From positions 1 through 23,504 of the forward strand of contig CAYNEO010000055.1 of the NCBI GenBank assembly GCA_964396245.1: a DNA stretch of 23,504 bases, in the 5' to 3' direction. Origin of the DNA: CAYNEO01 sp964396245 (GTDB taxonomy: Bacteria > Zixibacteria > MSB-5A5 > GN15 > FEB-12). Of this stretch, positions 1 to 7,231 are shown piece after piece (positions within the stretch are counted from its first letter, which is position 1; each line of letters opens with the position of its first letter). The notes beneath the pieces are model-generated. The model saw only the letters and a list, made by a program, of their open reading frames with translations. It was not told where the DNA came from and did no database searches. The position numbers and the translations under genes are program-made.

Positions 1-1404
1 CTATACCACCGGCATCTTCCGGCCCGAGAGACCCTGGAGGATGTCGGTGATTATTTGAAGGCCCGTTCGCAGCAATTCTCTGGTCGGAGGAACGCCGATA
101 GACAGGCGCACTGCCTCGACCGGAGGTTTCTTCTCGACCGAGAAGGCATCGGCGGGCGTTACGGCCACGCCGCGGAGCTGTGCTTCCATCATCAGCTTCA
201 TCCCGGTCCAGCCCTCGGGCAATTCCAGCCAGACATGGTAACTTGCCGGGTGTCCGGTGACAACCAGTCCTTTTAGCATAGTGATGGCAATGTTCTGTCG
301 CGCCTGCGTTTCGGTTCGCCGCCGGGCGATGGTGCGCTCGACCGTGCCATCCTCCTGCCACATCGCGAATAACTCCGCCATCAACGGCGGGATGCCAAGA
401 CATGATGCGTTGAGTCCCTCGATCATTTTCTGACGAGCTTTCGACGGCGCGCGAACAAAACCAACCCGCAGACCGGCGGCGATCGCTTTCGAGGCGGACA
501 TCACGAGGTAAGTCTGATCGGGGATAAGCGTGGTGATGTAGCCCGGATGTTCCGGCATCATGGGCCGCATGATTTCGTCCTCGATAACCGTCACGCCGTG
601 CCTCTCCGCAACGTCAGCGATTTCTTTGCGACGTTGTGCGGACATCACAGACGTGGTCGGGTTCTGAAGCGACGGATTGAGATACAACAGGCGCACGGCC
701 CGCTGACGACAGACGGAGTCGAGCGAGTCGGGGAGTATGCCGTCGCGATCCATGGCGACTCCGGCTACCTGAAGACCCAGCAGCTCGGCCACTGCCTTGA
801 TGCCCGGGTAGGTGAGTTTTTCGGCGGCGATGGTGTCGCCCGGTGAGGTTTCGGCCGCGACGATGATCGAAAGGGCATGCTGGGCGCCGGCGGTGACAAA
901 GATCGATTCCGGTTCGGTTTTCGCACCGAGTTCGGTGAACCACCGGGCGCCGGCCTCGCGATGTCGCGCCAATCCGGCGGCGGGAGCATATTCGAGAAGT
1001 CGCTGGGTGTTGCGGTCACGGGCGATTTGTCTCAGGGCCGTGGGGAGGTGCGGGTCGAGCGCGTAATGCGGATGGTTCTTGCTCATGTCGATGGCATTCG
1101 ATGAGCCGTTGGCGATAATCGAGAGCACCGAACGCCCGGTCTGAGGCGCGCCGACAAAAGTGCCGCGACGACCCTCACTTCGAATCAACCCCCGCCGCTC
1201 AGCCTCGGCGTAAGCGCGGGTGATAGTGCCGATAGCCAGCTGGAGTCGGTCGGCAAGTTCGCGCTGGGTAGGCAGGCGGGTATCGTTCACGAGGCGACCG
1301 GAGGCGATATCATCGGCCATCGCTCTGACAATCGCGAGGTACCGGGGTCCGGAGGCTTTCTCGAGGGCGGGTTGCCAGTTTGTATCCATATCTTGATAAT
1401 CCAC
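1..1404 (-). CDS. MocR-type transcriptional regulator (GntR wHTH fused to aminotransferase domain)
   Basis: The 467-residue protein has a GntR-type winged helix at about 18-85 (the RLPTQRELADRL helix, then TITRAYAEAERRGLI and a GTFVG wing). A fold-type I aminotransferase domain follows, about 100-465. In it I see N248-P249-T250, D276 of the IEDE motif, the Schiff-base lysine K306 (SASKAIAAGLRVGF) and the C-terminal VRLSIG arginine. This is MocR/PdxR/GabR architecture: in that family PLP or a PLP-amino-acid adduct acts as effector and the protein binds repeats next to a divergent target gene. The Tyr that normally follows the PLP-binding Asp by three residues is Met279 here, which suggests effector sensing rather than catalysis. 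It starts with ATG and ends with TAG at the window edge, so it is complete. It diverges from an aminotransferase gene, its likely target. The effector cannot be read from sequence. Confidence 0.92.
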   Translation of the reverse strand: MDYQDMDTNWQPALEKASGPRYLAIVRAMADDIASGRLVNDTRLPTQRELADRLQLAIGTITRAYAEAERRGLIRSEGRRGTFVGAPQTGRSVLSIIANGSSNAIDMSKNHPHYALDPHLPTALRQIARDRNTQRLLEYAPAAGLARHREAGARWFTELGAKTEPESIFVTAGAQHALSIIVAAETSPGDTIAAEKLTYPGIKAVAELLGLQVAGVAMDRDGILPDSLDSVCRQRAVRLLYLNPSLQNPTTSVMSAQRRKEIADVAERHGVTVIEDEIMRPMMPEHPGYITTLIPDQTYLVMSASKAIAAGLRVGFVRAPSKARQKMIEGLNASCLGIPPLMAELFAMWQEDGTVERTIARRRTETQARQNIAITMLKGLVVTGHPASYHVWLELPEGWTGMKLMMEAQLRGVAVTPADAFSVEKKPPVEAVRLSIGVPPTRELLRTGLQIITDILQGLSGRKMPVV

Positions 1405-1452
1405 TGTATCTGAGCTCGTTATAGGTCACCAATCATGATCTAAATAGTCCTT

Positions 1453-1529
1453 TTGACGTTCCTTATCATTGTTGTCATAGTGACAATAAAATTGTAACAT
1501 CATTGTATCATATAAAGTATTATTACAAT
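1453..1529 (+). promoter_or_regulatory. Putative promoter and operator dyads between MocR gene and aminotransferase
   Basis: In an AT-rich stretch within the 186-bp divergent gap, TTGACG (1453-1458) lies 17 nt from CATAGT (1476-1481), giving a plausible sigma70 promoter for the plus-strand gene. The -10 is embedded in a dyad with perfect 6-bp arms, TTGTCA-tag-TGACAA (1472-1486). A second perfect inverted repeat, ATTGTAA (1491-1497) and TTACAAT (1523-1529), has centres 32 bp apart. ATTGT also recurs at 1502, 11 bp after 1491. Such helically phased sites fit a dimeric MocR regulator. The motifs are seen directly; the function is inferred. Confidence 0.5.
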
Positions 1530-1590
1530 AAGTCAAGATAAATCTTCGCCGGTGAGCCGGTGGAGAGACACCTATATAAGGAGGTCAGCG

Positions 1591-2814
1591 ATGGTCGATA
1601 TGAGATTTTCCCGAATGGCCGGACGGCTCCGCCGGACTGAAATCCGGGAGCTGTTGAAACTGACGCGCATGCCGGGCACGATATCATTCGGCGGCGGTCT
1701 GCCGGACCCCTCGATATTTCCCTACGCGGCGGTCGAGTCGGCGGCGTTGCGCGCGATTCGCGAAAAGGGTAAGCTCGCGCTGCAATACAGCCCGACCGAG
1801 GGCGAACCGTTCCTGAAAGAGCAAATCGCGGCGTTTACGGAACGCCAGGGCGAAAAGGTGCGGCCGGAAGATATACTGGTGGTGGCATCATCACAACAGG
1901 CGCTCGACCTGCTGGGCAAGATTTTCATTGACCCGGGTGATCCGATCATTATCGAACGCCCGACTTACGTGGGCGCGATTCAGGCCTGGCGGGCATTCGA
2001 TGCTGATTTTGTCGGGGTGGACATGGACGATGACGGCATTATTCCGGAGAAACTGGAAACCGCGGTGATCAGGCTGATGAAAGATGGAAGGAAACCCGGG
2101 TTCGTTTATCTCATTCCCGATTTCCAGAATCCCTCGGGGATCAATCTGACCCTCGAGCGGCGTCGGAAGGTTCTGGAGATTGCCTCGGCCCATGATCTCG
2201 TGATCATCGAGGACAGCCCGTATCGCGAGCTGCGGTATAGTGGCAAATTGATCGACTCTCTGTATTCACTCGACCGCGAAGGTCGGGTGATTCAGATGAA
2301 GACCCTGTCGAAAGTGTTCTGCCCGGGTTTCCGAATCGGGTGGATTGCGGCGCCGCAGCAGGTGCTGGAGAAGCTGGTGATGGCCAAACAAGGGACGGAT
2401 TTGTGTACGTCGGCGTTCGTGTCGATCCTGGCCGGCTATCTTTTCCAGGACGGGTATATCGAGAAGCAGATAGAAATCAGCAAAGAGCTCTATGCTCGGA
2501 AAGCGCGGGTAATGCTCGAGGCGCTGGAGGAGCATATGCCGGATATCGAGGGGGTTTCATGGTCGAAGCCGGAGGGCGGGATGTTTCTCTGGCTGCGGCT
2601 GCCGGAGTACATGGATGTGGTTGAGATGATCGGGGAGGCGGTCGAGTTGCAGGTGGCGTTCGTGATCGGGACGTGTTTCTACACCGACGGTTCCGGCCAC
2701 CACGAGATGCGGCTGAATTATTCTTATCCGACGGATACGCAGATTGTGGAAGGCATTAAGCGGATTGCCGAGCTTGTGAAGCGGCGGGTGAAGGCGGGCG
2801 TGGGAGTGGAGTGA
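1591..2814 (+). CDS. PLP-dependent fold-type I aminotransferase (2-aminoadipate/LysN-like)
   Basis: The protein has 407 residues. I chose ATG 1591 because AAGGAGG (1578-1584) sits 6 nt upstream; the frame is also open from a GTG at 1552, which lacks such a site. Class I/II aminotransferase marks are the N-terminal SFGGGLPDPSIFP substrate-loop motif, N180-P-S-G, D208 and Y211 in EDSPYREL, the Schiff-base lysine K241 (KTLSKVFCPGFRIGW) and the C-terminal MRLNYSYP arginine. All catalytic positions are intact, unlike in the neighbouring regulator. The closest type is the LysN/Aro8/kynurenine-aminotransferase-II group, cytosolic enzymes that move amino groups from 2-aminoadipate, aromatic or branched-chain amino acids to 2-oxoglutarate. 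Substrate cannot be fixed from sequence. Divergence from the MocR gene suggests amino-acid-responsive control. Confidence 0.93.
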   Translation: MVDMRFSRMAGRLRRTEIRELLKLTRMPGTISFGGGLPDPSIFPYAAVESAALRAIREKGKLALQYSPTEGEPFLKEQIAAFTERQGEKVRPEDILVVASSQQALDLLGKIFIDPGDPIIIERPTYVGAIQAWRAFDADFVGVDMDDDGIIPEKLETAVIRLMKDGRKPGFVYLIPDFQNPSGINLTLERRRKVLEIASAHDLVIIEDSPYRELRYSGKLIDSLYSLDREGRVIQMKTLSKVFCPGFRIGWIAAPQQVLEKLVMAKQGTDLCTSAFVSILAGYLFQDGYIEKQIEISKELYARKARVMLEALEEHMPDIEGVSWSKPEGGMFLWLRLPEYMDVVEMIGEAVELQVAFVIGTCFYTDGSGHHEMRLNYSYPTDTQIVEGIKRIAELVKRRVKAGVGVE

Positions 2815-2836
2815 TACATAGTCAAGCCCCTCGCGA

Positions 2837-2869
2837 TCCTGAGTAGGTCAGGACCCTTGCGGTCCTAAC
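2837..2869. repeat. Overlapping hairpins, possible dispersed intergenic repeat
   Basis: TCCTGA (2837-2842) can pair with TCAGGA (2848-2853). The latter overlaps AGGACC (2850-2855), which pairs with GGTCCT (2861-2866) across a CTTGC loop. The second stem extends to 9 bp with one mismatch (2847-2855 with 2861-2869). The two stems are mutually exclusive. There is no T-tract, so this is not a canonical terminator for the aminotransferase gene. The 223-bp gap 2815-3037 holds no supported gene. Confidence 0.4.
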
Positions 2870-2897
2870 GAAGACGTGTGTCTGCGGTCGACGAATG

Positions 2898-2927
2898 AAA
2901 AAGGGGAGGCTTCGACAAGCCCAGCCT
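2898..2927 (-). terminator. Possible terminator or palindromic repeat downstream of the nitroreductase gene
   Basis: GGCTT (2908-2912), CGAC loop, AAGCC (2917-2921) forms a small stem. An outer AGGCT/AGCCT pair (2907-2911 and 2923-2927) is an alternative pairing. Read on the minus strand the stem is followed, after a short CCCC stretch, by TTTTT (2902-2898), which suits a weak terminator for the nitroreductase gene. The CTTCGACAAGC core resembles dispersed intergenic palindromes common in many uncultured bacterial genomes, so the two readings are not exclusive. Confidence 0.35.
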
Positions 2928-3037
2928 GACTTGATTATGGCCGTGGCAGCCGCGTTGTCGGTCGCCGCTTCGACGCGAACGGCGGCGTCGGCCGCATGAG
3001 CGAGAAACCCGACACCCATCCTGCATGGGGCAGTCGT

Positions 3038-3958
3038 TTACTCCGCCGGGCGCCATTTCTTGAACCAGCCGAAACCGAAATCCTCCATGATCTGCATGTA
3101 ACGCTCGTTGTCATCGGCCATCTGATCGGCCGTGTAATGCAGGCCGAAATACCGCTGAACGACATTGATGATACCGCGCTTGCGGATCATCGCAAGGCAC
3201 TCCTCGGCGAACTCCGGTCCATAGACGCGCCGGCAAACCCGCTCCATTTCGGCCATGCGTTCATCGGTGATCTCGACGCCCCGATACGGATACTTCTCGT
3301 TGAAAGCCGAGAGCGTTTCCTCGTCGGAGAGACGACGGTATTTCTCGTTGTGAGTGATCACGTCGATATCGAGTTTTCGCCGCGGTTTCGGGCGGTCTTT
3401 CGGGTAGCCGAGGCTCAGCAGGACGACCGGGAACACGCCGTCGGGGAGATCGCATATCTCGCGGAGTTCCGGGAAGCACTCGAGCACCGTGCCCACATAG
3501 ACGGACCCGAGTCCCACGGCATCGGCGGCCGTGCAGATATTCTGGGCGGCAATGATCGTGTCCTGAAAAGATATCCAGAAATGGCGAAATGACTGATCGG
3601 CGGTGAAAGGAGCCTTTTCGATTTCCGCCCATCGGCGTATACGGTACCAGTCAATGCAGAAGAGCAGGTTGGTGGGGGCGGTGGCGATGAACGGCTGATC
3701 ACCGTTAAGATGAGCAAGCCGATCTTTGGTAGCCTGATTCTCTATCCTGATGATGGAGAACGGCTGGAGATTTCCGCCGGTGGCGGCGTGGGTGCCTGCC
3801 TCGAGAAGCAGGCGCATGACATCCTCGGGGATCGTCTTCCCATGGAATGATCGGCAGCTGCTTCGTTCAATCAGCAGGCGTATCGTGTCGTTGGGATACT
3901 GGCCGCCGATTTCGGCGTCATCGCCGTGGTGTGACGGAGTCGGTTCACTGTCGGACAT
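3038..3958 (-). CDS. Nitroreductase-family FMN-dependent oxidoreductase with C-terminal extension
   Basis: In this 306-residue protein the nitroreductase fold covers about 20-200. It has the FMN-phosphate motif RSSCRSF (32-38), the GGNLQPF loop (61-67), the AADAVGLGSVYVG helix-loop (144-156) and LGYPKDRPKPRRKL (183-196). Family members use FMN and NAD(P)H to reduce nitro groups, quinones, flavins or enones, as cytosolic dimers. After the usual end there are about 95 extra residues, predicted helical and rich in charge and aromatics (about 210-306), ending GFGWFKKWRP. These carry no cysteine cluster, so this is not a ferredoxin-fused form. The ATG start has only a weak ribosome binding site. 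The gene stands alone, convergent with the aminotransferase gene and divergent from a membrane-protein gene. The natural substrate is unknown. Confidence 0.9.
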   Translation of the reverse strand: MSDSEPTPSHHGDDAEIGGQYPNDTIRLLIERSSCRSFHGKTIPEDVMRLLLEAGTHAATGGNLQPFSIIRIENQATKDRLAHLNGDQPFIATAPTNLLFCIDWYRIRRWAEIEKAPFTADQSFRHFWISFQDTIIAAQNICTAADAVGLGSVYVGTVLECFPELREICDLPDGVFPVVLLSLGYPKDRPKPRRKLDIDVITHNEKYRRLSDEETLSAFNEKYPYRGVEITDERMAEMERVCRRVYGPEFAEECLAMIRKRGIINVVQRYFGLHYTADQMADDNERYMQIMEDFGFGWFKKWRPAE

Positions 3959-3984
3959 GTCGTGTCTCCGGAATAGAGTTGCAT

Positions 3985-4033
3985 TTCACCTACCGGGTGA
4001 ACTCAAGTATACGCTGTCATCGGGATAATTCAA
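3985..4033 (-). promoter_or_regulatory. Putative promoter with operator dyad for the nitroreductase gene
   Basis: On the minus strand TTGAAT (4033-4028) is separated by 16 nt from TATACT (4011-4006), a good sigma70 match. The predicted start near 3999 falls inside a perfect dyad TTCACC-taccg-GGTGAA (3985-4001). Flanking GAG/CTC bases could extend it. A repressor bound here would cover the transcription start. The sequences are seen; the regulatory role is inferred. Confidence 0.5.
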
Positions 4034-4069
4034 ACCGTAATCGGTCCCGTGCGGCATGCAAGTGTAACC

Positions 4070-4099
4070 TTGACTTTTTGGTTTGAAAATTGGTACCGT
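4070..4099 (+). promoter_or_regulatory. Weak putative promoter upstream of the 233-aa membrane protein gene
   Basis: TTGACT (4070-4075) is 18 nt from TACCGT (4094-4099). The -35 is good and the -10 matches only at T, A and the last T. A 100-nt leader would result. It is listed because the MFS gene downstream has the same TTGACT/TACCnT arrangement. Confidence 0.3.
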
Positions 4100-4209
4100 A
4101 GGGGGCAGAGCCGCGGACATCCGGAATGTCATCGGGGTGCGGACATCAATCAGATCAGCGAACCGTAAGACTGGATGGTTGGCGTATCCATATCCGGAGG
4201 GTAGTACTG

Positions 4210-4911
4210 ATGCGAATACTTCTGTGGACAATAGTGGGGCTGTTTCTTTTGGCGGCATTTGCGATGACACTCATGGTATCGCCTCAAGAGATTTCTACGA
4301 GACTCCAGCAGATAGCCGTCGAAAAGCAGGATGCATCAGCGACGGTACACATCATCTTCTTCGTGGTCCTGGTATTCGGTATTGCGATTCGGCGGATACG
4401 GGAGCCCTTGTTTGCGGCGTTCATTGCGTTTGTGTCGATGTCGGCGGCTATAGTCGCTATCACCCACCGACTGACACCCAATATCATTGTCTTCGTTCTC
4501 TATGTGATCCTCATCGGGCGGGCGTACCTGCGGAGAAAGCTCAACTTTTCCTTTATGTACCTGCCGATTGCCGATCGGTTCTTCGGCGTGGTAGCGCTCA
4601 TTTTCGGTTTCTGGTACCTGCACTGGGTGGGTCCACCAGTGGCGCTCAGTGCGCTCCTCTACTCTCCGGTTGGGGTACTGAACTGTCCCACCATGCTGAC
4701 CGTGTCGGGATTTCTGATTCTGACGTCGCCGCCAAGATCGAGGGGACTCGAGGCATTCGTGGGTATCAGCACGCTCTATTTCGGACTGTTCGGCATCATC
4801 AGGCTGGGGGCGTGGGTCGATATCGCACTGGTCGCCTGCTCACTGTTTATGATCCTGCGCCTCGTGCTTCCGCCGGGCCGCGAGCAAGTGACCGAACCAA
4901 CAGCGGCTTAG
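4210..4911 (+). CDS. Multi-pass membrane protein of unknown function
   Basis: ATG 4210 is chosen because GGAGGG (4196-4201) lies 8 nt upstream and the resulting N-terminus is a clean hydrophobic segment (MRILLWTIVGLFLLAAFAM). The frame is open further upstream without a ribosome binding site. The 233-residue product has about seven hydrophobic segments, near 2-24, 46-62, 68-86, 90-107, 121-142, 160-178 and 185-220, separated by short basic loops (IRRIREP, RAYLRRKLN). I recognise no catalytic or transport motif. The C-terminal tail after about 220 is short and polar. An MFS transporter gene follows on the same strand 125 bp later but may have its own promoter. Function is not assigned. Confidence 0.75.
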   Translation: MRILLWTIVGLFLLAAFAMTLMVSPQEISTRLQQIAVEKQDASATVHIIFFVVLVFGIAIRRIREPLFAAFIAFVSMSAAIVAITHRLTPNIIVFVLYVILIGRAYLRRKLNFSFMYLPIADRFFGVVALIFGFWYLHWVGPPVALSALLYSPVGVLNCPTMLTVSGFLILTSPPRSRGLEAFVGISTLYFGLFGIIRLGAWVDIALVACSLFMILRLVLPPGREQVTEPTAA

Positions 4912-4978
4912 TTTACTCAAGTCGATCTCGTTATTTCCATGTCCGCCGGGCAAATTAGCCTCCGTCGTGTCAGACTGC

Positions 4979-5007
4979 TTGACTATTTTGCCGTCATAAC
5001 CTACCCT
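4979..5007 (+). promoter_or_regulatory. Putative promoter of the MFS transporter gene
   Basis: TTGACT (4979-4984) is followed after 17 nt by TACCCT (5002-5007). The -35 is strong and the -10 is weak. Transcription would start near 5014, downstream of the TTG at 5007 that opens the reading frame, which favours translation from ATG 5037 or 5070. Confidence 0.35.
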
Positions 5008-5036
5008 TGAAAAAAATACCAACCGATTGTGCGCGT

Positions 5037-6251
5037 ATGACCGGCCCGACCAGACTTTCCAGCGTTCCCATGTTCCGATATCTGCTGCTGCTGACTATTA
5101 GTTCAGCCGTGGGACTTCAGGGATGGCGGACGCTGTTCGATAATTTTGCGGTCAGGGTGGTGGGGCTCGACGGCGGGCAGATCGGCGTGATTCAGTCGGT
5201 GCGGGAAGTTCCCGGTTTCCTTGCCGTGCTGGTCTTGTTTGCGATGCTGATGGTCAAGGAACACCGGGTATCGTCGCTGTCGATCCTGACTATGGGTGTC
5301 GGAGTGGCGCTGACAGGCCTGTTTCCGTCTTTTATCGGCCTGATTGGCACGACCCTGATCATGAGCCTCGGCTTCCACTACTACGATACCACGGCGCAGT
5401 CTCTCACCCTCCAGTATTTCGACAAGAAAACATCGCCGCACGTCTTCGGCAAATTGCGCGGGATATCGGCGGCCTCGAATATCGCTATCGGGGCGGTGAT
5501 CTTTGTCATCGCGCCGCATCTGTCTTTTTCCCTGTTGTATGTCGTCATCGGCGGATTGATCGTGCTGGCCGCAGTGTGGAGTTTCACGCGGGACCCGGTC
5601 GACCGCGAGCTCACACCGCAGCACACCCGAATGGTGCTTCGGAAGAAATACTGGCTGTATTACTTTCTCACGTTCATGGCCGGCGCCCGCCGTCAGATAT
5701 TTGTCGCCTTCGCCGTTTTTCTGCTGGTGAAGAAATTCAATTACTCGGTGCAGGAAGTCACCGTGCTGTTTGTCGCCAATAACGTGATCAATTACTTCCT
5801 GGCTCCGATGATCGGCAAGGCGATCGTCCGGTACGGCGAGCGCACTGTGCTTTCCGGGGAATACTTCTCATTGATATTCATTTTTGTCGGTTATGCGTTT
5901 GTCGACTCAAAACTCGTAGTTGCGGCGCTGTATATCGCCGACCATATCTTTTTCAATTTTTCAATGGCGATCCGGACGTTTTTCCAGAAAATCGGCGACA
6001 CTCCCGATATCGCTCCGAGCATGGCGGTCGGGTTCACTATCAATCACATCGGGGCGGTGATATTCCCGTTCGTTGGCGGCGTGCTCTGGATGATCGATTA
6101 CAGGATTCCGTTCCTGGCGGGAGCGGTGATGGCGATTGTCTCGCTGTCATTCGTGCAACTGATTTCCGGTCAGGTGGAGCGGGCCGGGGGTGGAGAACCG
6201 ACTAAACCCCCGACGCCGGCGGTCGCGTTGCGTGACCGCGACCGGGTGTAG
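5037..6251 (+). CDS. Major facilitator superfamily (MFS) transporter
   Basis: With the ATG at 5037 the protein has 404 residues; ATG 5070 is an alternative and a TTG at 5007 opens the frame. None has a clear Shine-Dalgarno, so the start is uncertain. About twelve hydrophobic segments occur in two halves separated by a basic cytoplasmic loop (FTRDPVDRELTPQHTRMVLRKKY), the usual MFS layout. The N-half carries VGLDGGQIGVIQS and VREVPGF after TM1, as in other MFS exporters. No acidic or substrate motif identifies the cargo, and similar proteins are annotated simply as MFS efflux carriers. The C-terminal tail is short, Pro-rich and charged. The gene converges on the LACC1-like gene with a 68-bp gap that holds only a short CCAGATCTGG palindrome (6264-6273). 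Confidence 0.85.
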   Translation: MTGPTRLSSVPMFRYLLLLTISSAVGLQGWRTLFDNFAVRVVGLDGGQIGVIQSVREVPGFLAVLVLFAMLMVKEHRVSSLSILTMGVGVALTGLFPSFIGLIGTTLIMSLGFHYYDTTAQSLTLQYFDKKTSPHVFGKLRGISAASNIAIGAVIFVIAPHLSFSLLYVVIGGLIVLAAVWSFTRDPVDRELTPQHTRMVLRKKYWLYYFLTFMAGARRQIFVAFAVFLLVKKFNYSVQEVTVLFVANNVINYFLAPMIGKAIVRYGERTVLSGEYFSLIFIFVGYAFVDSKLVVAALYIADHIFFNFSMAIRTFFQKIGDTPDIAPSMAVGFTINHIGAVIFPFVGGVLWMIDYRIPFLAGAVMAIVSLSFVQLISGQVERAGGGEPTKPPTPAVALRDRDRV

Positions 6252-6319
6252 GTGGGGCCCCTGCCAGATCTGGTTAAGTCGGGTTTGGCGACTATCAGCA
6301 ATCTGCTTCGATCGGCTTT

Positions 6320-7171
6320 CTACCTCATGCCTATCACCGCGCCGAAACGGCCCTCCCGGGCCTGTGCATCAGGCGTGACGGCGCCAACATGCGAGAAGAA
6401 CTTATCATAATGACAGACCGTGCACAGCCACGTGTCATGGATATGGCTTTCCCGGATTCCAGCCTCCATCAATTGATGGGTGATAAATCCCGGCAAGTCG
6501 AAATGATTGTCGGCATAGAAAGTGTTGTCCGCTCCATAGACGGCGAAAACATCCTGCTTGACGAGCTGCCAGGTGCGTGAGCGGGTGACGTCGTAATGGC
6601 ATTTTCGGATGCACGGATAGATGACTACTTCGATATCGGCAGGGTCCGAGTCGAAGTTGGTCCGAAGCGCCGTCACCATCGCTTCCGGCAAACGGTTGAC
6701 CGCCCCGAGCAGACCGACATGGGAATTGCCACAGGCGCCGGTCACCGGGTCATAGAATGCGACCGCCGCGCAGTCGGCGGTTATGACCAGCGAAAAAACA
6801 TCGGGAAACTGCCAGACAACACCGTCGGCATAGCGATCCATTTGATCCGGGTCGGGGAGTTTATCGGTGATTGTCGGAAAATCGGTGACCCTGACTCGCT
6901 CTACCGACAGGTAGCCGTGTGTATTGAGTAAGTAAACGAAATCGGGGCGTTCCAGCACCGCAACGCGGCTGGTGTGCCCGAGGGGAATCGAGAACATCCG
7001 CCTCGGGTCGATATCGAGCGCCGATGCGAGTATCCGGCGTCGTTCACCCGCGTTTTCGCTTGACGTGCGAAACGACAGATCACCAAGCGAACGCGTGGTG
7101 TAACCGTGGACGAGATCGGGAAATCGCCTGAGGCTGTCGATCGGAATGACAATGTCGCCGGTGATACTCAC
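6320..7171 (-). CDS. Divergent LACC1/YfiH-family protein (Cu-oxidase_4 / purine nucleoside phosphorylase type)
   Basis: The 283 residues run from a GTG start at 7171. Family marks are GHTSRV (His66), ADGVV then TADCAAVAFYD (Cys134), NSHVG (His151), IYPCIRKCHYDV (PCI at about 189-191) and the C-terminal CTVCHYDKFFSH. His66, Cys134 and His151 match the His-Cys-His active-site triad of the YfiH/LACC1 family, whose members cleave purine nucleosides with phosphate; earlier they were called multicopper polyphenol oxidases or peptidoglycan-editing factors. The sequence departs from the consensus around the triad: LGH replaces QVHG, HVGLLG replaces HAGWRG, and YPCIRK replaces GPxIG. It may therefore be a subfamily with changed substrate. 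The GT39 gene lies 60 bp upstream on the same strand, so the two may be co-transcribed. Confidence 0.8.
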   Translation of the reverse strand: MSITGDIVIPIDSLRRFPDLVHGYTTRSLGDLSFRTSSENAGERRRILASALDIDPRRMFSIPLGHTSRVAVLERPDFVYLLNTHGYLSVERVRVTDFPTITDKLPDPDQMDRYADGVVWQFPDVFSLVITADCAAVAFYDPVTGACGNSHVGLLGAVNRLPEAMVTALRTNFDSDPADIEVVIYPCIRKCHYDVTRSRTWQLVKQDVFAVYGADNTFYADNHFDLPGFITHQLMEAGIRESHIHDTWLCTVCHYDKFFSHVGAVTPDAQAREGRFGAVIGMR

Positions 7172-7231
7172 GGGAGAAGGTTGTCGTTTTTGACGGATTC
7201 AGTCAAGGAGTTTCTGGTGAGCCGCGTCCGG

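Noticed and set aside
2996..3592. 198-codon open frame on the plus strand
   Set aside because: It lies antisense to the nitroreductase, which has clear FMN motifs. No ribosome site or family signature.
4083..4958. 291-codon open frame on the plus strand overlapping the 233-aa membrane protein
   Set aside because: The alternative frame gives a non-hydrophobic Arg/Ser-rich product with no ribosome site. The frame starting at 4210 has a GGAGGG site and coherent membrane segments.
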